Shown: piece after piece, positions 27,092 to 36,263 of the stretch
How positions within the stretch are numbered: the first letter of the stretch is position 1
Layout of the letters: the number at the start of each line of letters is the position of its first letter
Source: CAYVVT01 sp964454335
GTDB taxonomy: Bacteria; Fidelibacterota; UBA8477; JABMPR01
Reading direction: 5' to 3'
Assembly: GCA_964454335.1 (NCBI GenBank)
Contig: CAYVVT010000011.1
Location: 30,289 to 94,288 of the forward strand
Length of the DNA: 64,000 bases
Position numbers and translations under genes: made by a program
The notes under the pieces: generated by a model
What the model saw: the letters and a program-made list of their open reading frames with translations, nothing else
What the model was told of the DNA's origin: nothing
Database searches by the model: none

Positions 27092-30000
27092 GTGAAAAAT
27101 ATTGCGGCAATCTGCCTGTGTCTTTTCGTCCTGTGGTCGACGGCTGTCGGTCGCACGGATGAGGTACAGGCTCTAAGTGCCAGGGGGTTTCCTGTTGCCG
27201 CCAGCCTGCCCGGTCTGACCACCACACCCTTGTTCGAGGAGCTGTCAGGAGGCTGGTATGGCAGTGATTCGAGCATCATTTACCGGACACCTTTGTATAA
27301 ACCCAGTTTCACCGGTTACAAACGCAGTTTCATCATGGACAGCACATCCACCTATTTCACGGTGAGTCTCACCCATGACGGACGTCCTCTGGGTATACCC
27401 CAGGTGCTCACCATCACAGACTACATAAAGGAAAAACAGGCACGCACACAGCGTGAATCCTTTTTGAAGAATGTTACCAGAACCCTGAAGCGGGTGGCAA
27501 GTGACCAGGCCAGCGGACAATCGCTGGAGCTCATTGGCGCGGATATCGCCGGCCAGCGGGTCTCCCTGCGTGTACGGGGTAACGTGAACATCACCGGAAA
27601 GCTCCGGAATGAGGACCGCAGCCAGCAGACCAATGTGAACAACCAGTTCCAGACCAACACCTTCCAGATCGAACAGCGTCAGGCTTTCAAGATCGAGGGT
27701 AAGATCGGAGACCGGATCAGCATACAGGTCGACCAGGATAGCGAACGTGATTTCGACTTCGAGAATAACATGGAGATCTATTACAACGGTAATGAGGATG
27801 AGATCATCCAGAAGATCGAAGCCGGAAACATCTCACTGAATCTGCCCGGAACCAAACTCGCCATGTTCTCCGGACAGAATAACGGGCTGTTCGGGTTGAA
27901 GGCCATCATGAAGGTGGGTGCCCTGGACATTACCACCATTGCCTCGCTTGAGAAGGGCCGCAAGGAAAAGAAGAGTCTCGACGGCGATTCAGAAGAACAG
28001 ACAGTTGAGGTCCAGGACTGGGACTGGCGGAGGAATACCTATTTTTACCTGAATGATTTCTATCGCCACCGCGCCTATCCCCTGAATGCGGATGGGACCT
28101 TTCAGCTCTCTGACCGTCAGATCATGGGGATCAAGGTCTACAAGGAAGTAACCAACATCATCAATGAAGATGAGGACGTCTATTTCGCCAAGGTCTTCGA
28201 GCATCCCCACTTGGATTCAACGCATATCGAATCCGGCTACTTCAAGCAGTTGGAACAGAACATCGATTATGTCCTGGTAGAATCCCTGGGCTTCATCCGC
28301 ATGCGGGTGCCGGTGATGGAGAACGAGATCCTGGCCGTGTCCTATTGGGACAGCGTGAGGACCGAACCCGCAAGTAACTCACCGGACATCAGGGTTTATG
28401 AATATGATCCGGAAGCCCTGGAGCTCCCCCGCTTCCAGGAAGGTGGCGATGTTGCCCTGGGTATCCCCACCCGTTCGGACACCCTTGAGTTAAAGATGCT
28501 CAAGCAGCGAAATCCAGGCCCGGGATCTCCGGCCTACGACCTGGAATGGAAGAATGTGTATTCCCTGCGCACGACCGAGATCAACAAGGATGGTTTCGAC
28601 CTGAAGATCAAGTACACTGTCGCCGGTGAACCTCTGGAAGTCGCTGATAATGGGCAGAATTTCCTCGAGTTGTTCGGACTGGATTACAAGAGCGAGAGTG
28701 AAGGCGGGGCTCCCATTCCCGACGGCATCATCGACATGGAGAATTCGAACGTCCTCGATCTGACCAACGGCGAACTGCTTTTTCCATACCTCAAACCCTT
28801 CACACCCGATACCACAATCGATTATGGTCATGAATTCTTCAGGGATGCGCAGGGAAATCCCTTTGGGATCGGTGGTAATCCAAATCTCATGGACCAGCCC
28901 AAATACCAGAGTTTTACATTCTATACGGAACGGCCAAACAGTCAGAACCATCGCGAGGACAACAAATTCGGTCTGTTCATCAAGTATTCAAATCGTAGTT
29001 CCACCTTCAATCTGGGCTTCAATGTCATCGAAAACTCAGAGGAGGTGACGCTGAACAGCGTGCCCTTGAAACGGGGCCTGGACTACAATATCGACTACTT
29101 CACCGGAACCCTTACCATTCTGAATGAATCAGCCCTGGCGCCCGGAGCGGCCCTGGACATCAAGTATGAGCTTCATGAATTCTTCAATCTGGACAAGAAG
29201 GTCATCCTGGGAAGCCGTGCCGAGTACAAGTTCGGCCAGAACAAGGATTCCTTCATCGGGCTCACGGCGCTGTATTTTTCCAAAAGCAGCATTGACGAGA
29301 AGGTGCGGATCGGCAAGGAGCCCATCGAGAACTTCATCTGGGACGTCAATACCAAGATGACCTATGAATTGCCTTGGCTCACCAAGACCCTGGACTGGCT
29401 GCCGGTGGTGAAAACAGATGCCGTCTCTCGCATCAACTTCCAGGGCGAGATCGCACAGGTCATCCCCAATCCCAACACCAGTGATAATGAAGAACTCGGT
29501 GACAAGGGAGTCGCGTATCTGGATGATTTTGAAGGCAGTCGCCGTGAAGCCAAGATAAACATCCTGCGTGGCGGCTGGCGACCATCCTCCGTCCCTGTGA
29601 GTCGTCTCTCTTCGCTGGAACTGGATCCGAATGGCCTAGGAAACCGGGCCCGGGGCTACACCTACTGGTTCAACCCCTACAACCGAGTGCTCACCACTCA
29701 GATCTGGCCCAACAAGGAGGTCAGCGCCCAGGCGCGGAATGATGTCACCGACATTCTCATCCTGAATGTGATCCCGGATTCGTCCTACGCTGTCAGGGAT
29801 CATGGTGATCCCACTGAGCTGGCCTGGGGCGGTATCATGCGGGCCCTTTCCTCGGGTTACTACGACCAGACTGAAGCAAAATTCCTGGAGATGTGGGTCC
29901 GTGGTGAAACGGGTACCCTGCATATCGATCTCGGAGCCATCAGCGAGGATACCCAGGAGCCCGGGGAGACCTGGTCAGTCTGGGTGGACGGAAATGAGAT

Positions 30001-33000
30001 CCAGAAAGGTTATCAGACCCTGGATACGGAGGATCTGCCCTTCCCCACACCGCCAGGTGACGGATTTGTCGAAGAAAAGGAGGATGTTGGTCTCGACGGC
30101 TGGCACTTCAGCCACCCGGACACCCTCTGGCAGCATCCTTCGTGGGAATTCTGGGAATTCGATCCAACGGATAATTCGGAGGGTATCGAGTACCGCTATG
30201 TCAATGGCAGCGAAGGCAATATGGCCGGAGAGGGTGGCCGATATCCTGATACAGAAGATCTGAACGGAAACGGTGCTACCGATGCCCTGAACGCCTATTT
30301 CACCATCTCCGTTGACCTGTCCAGCCGCGACTATATCGCAGGCGAGACCGAGAAGAACGGTGAGAAAACGGGTTGGAAGCTGATCCGGGTGCCCCTTGCG
30401 GATTTTGTCCCTCAGGGTAAGAGTGAACAAGCCAGCTGGGATCAGGTTAAGAATGCACGTCTCTGGCTGGACAACCTCCAAGCTGGTCGCACCAGCCTGC
30501 AGATCGCCACGGTGGATATCGTCGGAAACGAATGGCAGGAGCTGGGGATCTACAGTACCTATCGCGGTGAAGAGATCGCCGTACAGGACAGCCTACATGG
30601 CACATTGAATGTCAGCGTGATCAATACCGAGGATAATCCGGACAGGTATGATGCTGAGCATCCCGATCCACGGAACTATGCTGCACCACCGAAAGGTGTA
30701 GAAGGTATCCTCGATCCCATCACCCGTCTGCGGTCCAAGGAACAATCACTCGTCATCCGGGCGGACAATCTCGCTCCTGGTCATACCGTGAGCTCTGAGA
30801 AGAGGTTCCTGGACCAGAAGGGCAAGGATCTCATTCACTATGAGACCATGAAGATGTTTGTCCATGGCTGGGATCATAGCTGGCCGGGATATGAGGTTGA
30901 GAATGGCTTCACGCCCTATGTGGATGCTTCGGAATCCGGGCTGGAATTTTTCTTCCGCTTCGGGGAAAGGGATGACATCTACTACGAGGTTCGTCAGGAG
31001 GTCTTTCCTGGATGGGACGAACGTAATCACCTCGTCGTCGATCTGCCTGAGCTGGCCAATTTCAAGCTTTCACTCATCGATACGCTTTTCTTTGATACCA
31101 CATATGTGCGCCGGGACGAAAACCTGGTGATCAACGATGATGGCAGCGGTAATACAGGAGACCATGGCCAGCTGGCCAGACCCGGTCCCTACATCATGGT
31201 CATCGATACCCTGAGTTGGGCGGAACTTCCTGAAAACCGCAAATATGCCAACGGTCACCTGCCAAGTGGAACTGAAGTCGCGATACGCGGAAATCCATCA
31301 CTATCCCGTATCAAGCTGCTGAAGGCCGGCTTCCGGAACACAACTGAAGCGAACATGACAGGAGAGATCTGGATGGATGAGCTGCGGCTCACCGACGTGG
31401 AGCGTGAGGTGGCCACAGCCTATCGGGCCAACATGTCCCTGCAGTTGGCCGATCTGGGAAGCATCTCCATGGATGTTCAACGCGATGACGCTGATTTCCA
31501 CAATGTTCAGCAACAGTTCGGTTCGGGTAAGAATTCAGTAAAAACCAGTATCAGCGGCAGTTTCAACCTGAACAAATTGCTCCCGGAACGTTGGGGTCTG
31601 GCCATCCCGCTGTCGGCATCCTATCGCCAGAGCGAAGATCAGCCAAAATACATCTCGGGCACGGATATCAAGGTGGCCGAACTGGCGCCCTCCCTGAGGG
31701 ATACAGTGGAATCGATCAAATCCACCAACCAGGCTTCCAACTGGAACGTCTCGCTTTCAAGACGCAGCAAATCAGATCACTGGCTGCCAAAGTATACCAT
31801 CGATGCCATATCCATGAAGCTGGGGGCTTCCAATTCCGAGGGCAGCAGCTCGACGAGCTTGAAGCAGACATCAGATAAGATGGACGGTAATTTTTCCTAC
31901 AGTGCCAATCTGGGAAAGGATTTTACAGTCGCGCCTTTCGCCTTCATGGAAAATCTCCCCCTGGTGGGTGGCAAGCTGGCAGAGCTTGAATTCGGTTATC
32001 TACCCTCCAACATCGGATTCAACGCTTCCATGGCGGAGAACAAGAGCTACAGTCTGGCCCGGGTAGCCAATGCGACTGCCAGTCAGAGCCATAGGCTCAA
32101 CATGACCCGCAAAGTGAACGTGGACTGGACCCTGGTCCAGTCGATGACAGCCAAGTATTCTGCGAATTACAACAACAATCTCGACAGTCTGAAGAATCGC
32201 AAGGAAGACATTCTGAAGAATGCAGATTTCGGACACCTGGGTTCCTACAATGAGAACTATTCACTGAACTGGAGCCCGAAGGTCTTTAAGAATGTCTCAC
32301 CAACCATGAGCTATTCATCCAATTTCAAGGCTTCCGACAATATCGATCCCACACTGCCGGGTCTGGACCTGGACGTAACCTCACGCAGTTCGGCCAGCAT
32401 GTCGGTAAAACTGACGGACGTGGTGGACAAGGTTTATACACCGGAGGATAAGAAGAAGACCGAAACGGTAGACCGCGGTAATCGGGGCAGGAAAACCACC
32501 ATCCCCAAACCGGATGAAAAGACAGAGGAAGAGGACGAAGAGCAGAATCCCATCATCAAGGCGCTGGACTTCACCTATAAAACCATCGATAAGATCACAC
32601 CGGTGACCATCAGCCTTTCACGGAACCAGAGCACCAGGAATCAACGCCAAGTGGCGGCTATAGACACAGTGGTGCGCGACAGCCTGGGGATCATTCCGGA
32701 CACGCTCCTGTTCAGGGAGGCCAGTATTTCGGACATCAGCTATGGTTACCGGCTTGGTTTCACCCGTTCTCCGGATCTGCTGCTGCATCCATCGGTGACC
32801 AACCCACTGAATCGTGGTGAGGACTGGAGCATTAACATGCGCAGCGGGATCAATATCACCAAGAATCTCAGCAGCAATTTCAATTTCAGCTTTGCCATGA
32901 ACCAGTCCGAACGCAATGTGAGTCAAGGGATCGTGGAATCCATCAGTCAGGACTATGTCCCCAGCGGTGCCATGATCGGGCAGCCTGCGGAAGAGGAACG

Positions 33001-33646
33001 ATCACTGGGCCGCAACGGATTCACCATGCCTTCATTCAATCTGCGCTATTCCGGCCTGAACGATATCGAATGGATCAAGAAGACCTTCTCTTCCGCCGGA
33101 CTTGACATGGACTTCACCGGGAAGAAGACCATCCGTTCTGAGCGCGGTATTCTCACCAGTGAGGAATACAACACATCCATCAATCCACGTCTCAATCTGC
33201 AGGCCAAGATCCCCATCAGTGCCAGCCTCAGCTTCCGCCTGGCCCGAACGATCAGCAATACGTTCAGCTCCGAGAATAATGGTACGTCAAACCAGAACTA
33301 TAATTTTGATGTAAATGCCAGTGTCTCCTATCAGCACCGTGGTGGCATGACCATTCCCCTGCCGCTGATGGAGGACAAATACCTGGACAACAATATTGAT
33401 TTCCGCCTTGAGTTCTCATACACCAGTGCAGAGCAATTCAAGGGTAATTTCGACGGAGCCATCGTTACTTTCGGTGAAGGTATCTACAACAAGACCCTGT
33501 CCATGAAACCCACCATCGGTTATTCTTTCACGGACAAGGTCTCCGGGAACATCGGGTATCAGTTCCAGATCTTTGATGATCGGACCAACGGACGCAGAGA
33601 TGTCAGTGATTTCTCATTCGGGGTGAATATTCAGATCAAGGGGTAG
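27092..33646 (+). CDS. sprA: SprA/Sov-type type IX secretion outer-membrane translocon
   Basis: The giant outer-membrane barrel through which type IX substrates pass. 2184 residues (SprA of Flavobacterium is about 2400) with a signal peptide, then the SprA N-terminal region: SLRVRGNVNITGKLRNEDRS, FKIEGKIGDRISIQVDQDSE and the FSGQNNGLFGLKAIMK block, all typical of the family. A SprA-like YLDDFEGSRR occurs mid-protein. The rest is beta-rich with NPLNRGEDWSINM-like strands and ends in barrel strands (FSFGVNIQIKG). A charged low-complexity linker (KTEEEDEEQN) lies near 1810. GTG start at 27092. The next gene begins on the base after its TAG, so they share an mRNA. Other core Por/Gld genes are not in the window. 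Confidence 0.87.
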   Translation: MKNIAAICLCLFVLWSTAVGRTDEVQALSARGFPVAASLPGLTTTPLFEELSGGWYGSDSSIIYRTPLYKPSFTGYKRSFIMDSTSTYFTVSLTHDGRPLGIPQVLTITDYIKEKQARTQRESFLKNVTRTLKRVASDQASGQSLELIGADIAGQRVSLRVRGNVNITGKLRNEDRSQQTNVNNQFQTNTFQIEQRQAFKIEGKIGDRISIQVDQDSERDFDFENNMEIYYNGNEDEIIQKIEAGNISLNLPGTKLAMFSGQNNGLFGLKAIMKVGALDITTIASLEKGRKEKKSLDGDSEEQTVEVQDWDWRRNTYFYLNDFYRHRAYPLNADGTFQLSDRQIMGIKVYKEVTNIINEDEDVYFAKVFEHPHLDSTHIESGYFKQLEQNIDYVLVESLGFIRMRVPVMENEILAVSYWDSVRTEPASNSPDIRVYEYDPEALELPRFQEGGDVALGIPTRSDTLELKMLKQRNPGPGSPAYDLEWKNVYSLRTTEINKDGFDLKIKYTVAGEPLEVADNGQNFLELFGLDYKSESEGGAPIPDGIIDMENSNVLDLTNGELLFPYLKPFTPDTTIDYGHEFFRDAQGNPFGIGGNPNLMDQPKYQSFTFYTERPNSQNHREDNKFGLFIKYSNRSSTFNLGFNVIENSEEVTLNSVPLKRGLDYNIDYFTGTLTILNESALAPGAALDIKYELHEFFNLDKKVILGSRAEYKFGQNKDSFIGLTALYFSKSSIDEKVRIGKEPIENFIWDVNTKMTYELPWLTKTLDWLPVVKTDAVSRINFQGEIAQVIPNPNTSDNEELGDKGVAYLDDFEGSRREAKINILRGGWRPSSVPVSRLSSLELDPNGLGNRARGYTYWFNPYNRVLTTQIWPNKEVSAQARNDVTDILILNVIPDSSYAVRDHGDPTELAWGGIMRALSSGYYDQTEAKFLEMWVRGETGTLHIDLGAISEDTQEPGETWSVWVDGNEIQKGYQTLDTEDLPFPTPPGDGFVEEKEDVGLDGWHFSHPDTLWQHPSWEFWEFDPTDNSEGIEYRYVNGSEGNMAGEGGRYPDTEDLNGNGATDALNAYFTISVDLSSRDYIAGETEKNGEKTGWKLIRVPLADFVPQGKSEQASWDQVKNARLWLDNLQAGRTSLQIATVDIVGNEWQELGIYSTYRGEEIAVQDSLHGTLNVSVINTEDNPDRYDAEHPDPRNYAAPPKGVEGILDPITRLRSKEQSLVIRADNLAPGHTVSSEKRFLDQKGKDLIHYETMKMFVHGWDHSWPGYEVENGFTPYVDASESGLEFFFRFGERDDIYYEVRQEVFPGWDERNHLVVDLPELANFKLSLIDTLFFDTTYVRRDENLVINDDGSGNTGDHGQLARPGPYIMVIDTLSWAELPENRKYANGHLPSGTEVAIRGNPSLSRIKLLKAGFRNTTEANMTGEIWMDELRLTDVEREVATAYRANMSLQLADLGSISMDVQRDDADFHNVQQQFGSGKNSVKTSISGSFNLNKLLPERWGLAIPLSASYRQSEDQPKYISGTDIKVAELAPSLRDTVESIKSTNQASNWNVSLSRRSKSDHWLPKYTIDAISMKLGASNSEGSSSTSLKQTSDKMDGNFSYSANLGKDFTVAPFAFMENLPLVGGKLAELEFGYLPSNIGFNASMAENKSYSLARVANATASQSHRLNMTRKVNVDWTLVQSMTAKYSANYNNNLDSLKNRKEDILKNADFGHLGSYNENYSLNWSPKVFKNVSPTMSYSSNFKASDNIDPTLPGLDLDVTSRSSASMSVKLTDVVDKVYTPEDKKKTETVDRGNRGRKTTIPKPDEKTEEEDEEQNPIIKALDFTYKTIDKITPVTISLSRNQSTRNQRQVAAIDTVVRDSLGIIPDTLLFREASISDISYGYRLGFTRSPDLLLHPSVTNPLNRGEDWSINMRSGINITKNLSSNFNFSFAMNQSERNVSQGIVESISQDYVPSGAMIGQPAEEERSLGRNGFTMPSFNLRYSGLNDIEWIKKTFSSAGLDMDFTGKKTIRSERGILTSEEYNTSINPRLNLQAKIPISASLSFRLARTISNTFSSENNGTSNQNYNFDVNASVSYQHRGGMTIPLPLMEDKYLDNNIDFRLEFSYTSAEQFKGNFDGAIVTFGEGIYNKTLSMKPTIGYSFTDKVSGNIGYQFQIFDDRTNGRRDVSDFSFGVNIQIKG

Positions 33647-34558
33647 ATGAGAATTAAGAATTATACATTGGGAATTACGATCCTGGCTATGGTGCTGGTG
33701 AGCGGTCTCGGTGCTCAATCTGGCTTCGATGCCGATCGGGCTTTCAGCTACCTGGAGGGTCAATGTGATCTGGGAACTCGTGAACCCAATAGTCCCGGTG
33801 CGAAACGTGCCATCGCCTACTACCAGGAGATCCTGGAACCCCTGGCTGACGAAATGGTCCTCCAGTCATTTGAGCATGATGATCCCTACGATCCCGGACG
33901 CAAGCTCGAACTCACCAATATTATTGCCCGCTTTCAGCCGGATAAGCAGCAGCGTGTGATCCTATGTGCCCACTGGGACACAAGGCCAAGAGCCGATCGG
34001 GATGCCCAGCGTCCGGATGAACCTATCCTGGGCGCGAATGATGGTGCCAGTGGGGTAGCTGTCCTGCTGGAGTTCGCCCAGCAACTGGCACAGCAACCTG
34101 CACGTATTGGTGTGGACCTTGTGCTCTTCGATGGAGAGGACTATGGTCGCGAAGGGGATCTGCAGAACTACCTGTTGGGGAGCAGCTACTTCGTGGATCA
34201 TCCACTGGAACCCATGGCCGAAGAGGTGGTCCTACTGGATATGATCGGTGATGCAGAGCTCGAGATCCGCGTCGACCCGGTGTCATACCAGTCAGCGCCC
34301 CATCTGATCTCTGAGATCTGGAGCCTGGCAAACGAATTGGGCTATGATCAATTCATCAACCGCTATGGCAGTCCCATGTACGACGATCATGTCCCCTTCA
34401 TTCGGGCCGGTATCCCGGCCATCGACATCATCGATTTCAACTATCCCAATGAAGAGATCAATTACTGGCACACCCATGAGGATACACCGGATAAATGCTC
34501 ACCTGAAAGCCTGGAAGCAGTGGGCAATACGGTCCTCACCTGGGTGTATCGCCAATGA
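33647..34558 (+). CDS. M28-family glutaminyl-peptide cyclotransferase-like enzyme
   Basis: A 303-residue zinc enzyme with signal peptide (ending GLGA, mature Gln). M28 ligands: AHWDTRPRAD (His/Asp), GANDGASGVAVLLE (Asp), FDGEDYG (Glu-Asp) and NYWHTHEDTPDK (His). HWDTRP, DDHVPFIRAGIPAIDII and the WHT block fit glutaminyl cyclases (QC) better than aminopeptidases. QC forms N-terminal pyroglutamate on exported proteins; in Bacteroidetes it modifies signal-peptidase products starting with Gln. Its ATG abuts the sprA stop, and its own stop overlaps prmA (ATGATGA). A plain M28 aminopeptidase is the alternative. Confidence 0.8.
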   Translation: MRIKNYTLGITILAMVLVSGLGAQSGFDADRAFSYLEGQCDLGTREPNSPGAKRAIAYYQEILEPLADEMVLQSFEHDDPYDPGRKLELTNIIARFQPDKQQRVILCAHWDTRPRADRDAQRPDEPILGANDGASGVAVLLEFAQQLAQQPARIGVDLVLFDGEDYGREGDLQNYLLGSSYFVDHPLEPMAEEVVLLDMIGDAELEIRVDPVSYQSAPHLISEIWSLANELGYDQFINRYGSPMYDDHVPFIRAGIPAIDIIDFNYPNEEINYWHTHEDTPDKCSPESLEAVGNTVLTWVYRQ

Positions 34559-35403
34559 TGACAGCCACAAAAGCCTGGATGTCCTACCTGGTGACAATCC
34601 ATCCTGATCTAAGGGAAGCGGCAATGGATTTTGTCCTTTCCCACGGCGCAGATTCCACCCTGGAAACGGATACTGGCTTTCAGTTCAGCCTCGCCTGCAA
34701 CGGTGATCTGCCGGGCCGTGAAAGCGCAATCCTGGGATTCTTCGCGGATCTGCGTCCTCCGGTTGAATACAACTCCGAGCAGGTGGAATGGGAGAACTGG
34801 AATGCCGGCTGGCAGCAATACTTCAAACCCACCCCGGTGGGCAACAGATTGCTCATTCTTCCTGAATGGGAGAAAAGTGCCGACGAGACCCGCCTGCCCC
34901 TGTTCATTAAACCAGGGATGGCCTTTGGCACCGGCACGCATGAGACCACCCAGCTATGTCTGGAATTACTGGAGGAATGTATTCGTGGCGGGGAGGCTGT
35001 TCTGGACCTGGGTAGCGGAACAGGCATTCTCGGTATGGCTGCCCTGTTGCTGGGTGCGGACCATGTGGATGGAGTTGATAATGATGAGCAAATCACGGAA
35101 AATCTACTGGAAAACCTTCAACTGAACGAGCTAACGCATGATTTTAACCTACAGATCAGCACTTCGCCCCAGCTGGAAGGGAAATATGACCTGCTGGTCG
35201 TGAATATTATCAAACGCGATCTGCTGCCTTTACTGCCAGAATACTTCAATGCGGTAAAGAAGGATGGAACTGTCATCATCGGTGGACTTTTAAGGGAAGA
35301 AGATGACGAGCTCCGAACACATCTGGCCAGGGGACCCTGGCAGATCCAGACACACAAAACCAAGAACGAATGGATAGCATACCAATGCCGCGTCTCAGCC
35401 TGA
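34555..35403 (+). CDS. prmA: Ribosomal protein L11 methyltransferase
   Basis: SAM-dependent trimethylation of L11. The 282 residues have the N-terminal substrate domain (WENWNAGWQQYFKPTPVG) and the catalytic domain with KPGMAFGTGTHETTQLCLELLE, then DLGSGTGILGMAALLLGA (SAM loop) and LLVVNIIKRDLL, where PrmA normally has NI. Length is normal. The start overlaps the stop of the QC-like gene; Met9 is an alternative start. An odd housekeeping gene within an envelope operon. Confidence 0.93.
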   Translation: MMTATKAWMSYLVTIHPDLREAAMDFVLSHGADSTLETDTGFQFSLACNGDLPGRESAILGFFADLRPPVEYNSEQVEWENWNAGWQQYFKPTPVGNRLLILPEWEKSADETRLPLFIKPGMAFGTGTHETTQLCLELLEECIRGGEAVLDLGSGTGILGMAALLLGADHVDGVDNDEQITENLLENLQLNELTHDFNLQISTSPQLEGKYDLLVVNIIKRDLLPLLPEYFNAVKKDGTVIIGGLLREEDDELRTHLARGPWQIQTHKTKNEWIAYQCRVSA

Positions 35404-36263
35404 GCATATTGTTAAGCGCCCTGCTGCTGGTGTCCTGTGATACAGTGCCAACCACTCTGGATGAAGAGAGATACCAGCCATCCATCGACACAGAAGAGGT
35501 CGAATTCGATCTGAATGTCTTTGACTTCGATTTCCTTACCCGGGAAGTATTTGTCAGTATCGGGACCAGCGGTCTTCATCCGGATACCATGATTACCGTA
35601 AACTTCTCCCGTGGTCCAGCCTTCACCGATACACTGCTGATCCTCACGGATGACGGTCAGGCGGGAGACATTCTGGTAGCCGATGGGAACTACGACAAGG
35701 GCTTTGCGCTTCCCGATACCTTCAACGCCGACATTGATACGGTCTGGACCATTGATGTCCTGGTCAGCGGCGAGGACAGTAAATCATACGAATATGAACC
35801 TGAGATCCCAGCAGCACCCGTACTGGTCAGCATCGTCCATCCTGATACGCTTTATCGACCGGCAAGCGGCCTGAATATCGACACCCTGTTCATCGAGGTC
35901 AGTCATCCCGGCGGGCTTGATGAGGTGAAGGACGTGTCCATGATGTCACTGAAACCCAGCGGTGAATATGCCAACAACGGCCAACCCATCTTTCTCTTCG
36001 ACGATGGCAGCAGCACGGTATTCTTCGAGATCGGTGAATATGTCCTCACCAGCGGTGATCATATTGCCAACGACGGGGTTTATGCCACCTTGCTTCCCCT
36101 TGATCCCGGTGCTGAGATCGGCGCCTACACATGGACCTTCAGTGCCCGCACCTGGATGGGTACTACAGCTGAAGTGGTTGTGGATACCGTTTATGTCCTG
36201 CAACAGCCGGGGGCACTATTGTTGGGGCCTGAGTTGAGTGCTGCAGTAGGGGTATTCAAATGA
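35385..36263 (+). CDS. Hypothetical lipoprotein, Ig-like beta domains
   Basis: Unrecognised. From ATG 35385 the product has a classic lipobox (LLLVSC, Cys18); the open frame allows five more residues from 35370. The mature part (about 275 residues) is beta-rich, acidic and built like two Ig-like domains: an early FVSIGTSGLHPDTMITVNF ... DGQAGDILVADGNYD block and a late similar block HIANDGVYATLLPLDPGAEIG. The repeated D(G/N)GxAGD ... DGVY pattern recalls domains that read out wound-like timing or sialidase proteins, but no function is assigned. It overlaps prmA by 19 nt and the next gene by 4 nt (ATGA), so it is tightly part of the sprA operon. Confidence 0.6.
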   Translation: MPRLSLSILLSALLLVSCDTVPTTLDEERYQPSIDTEEVEFDLNVFDFDFLTREVFVSIGTSGLHPDTMITVNFSRGPAFTDTLLILTDDGQAGDILVADGNYDKGFALPDTFNADIDTVWTIDVLVSGEDSKSYEYEPEIPAAPVLVSIVHPDTLYRPASGLNIDTLFIEVSHPGGLDEVKDVSMMSLKPSGEYANNGQPIFLFDDGSSTVFFEIGEYVLTSGDHIANDGVYATLLPLDPGAEIGAYTWTFSARTWMGTTAEVVVDTVYVLQQPGALLLGPELSAAVGVFK

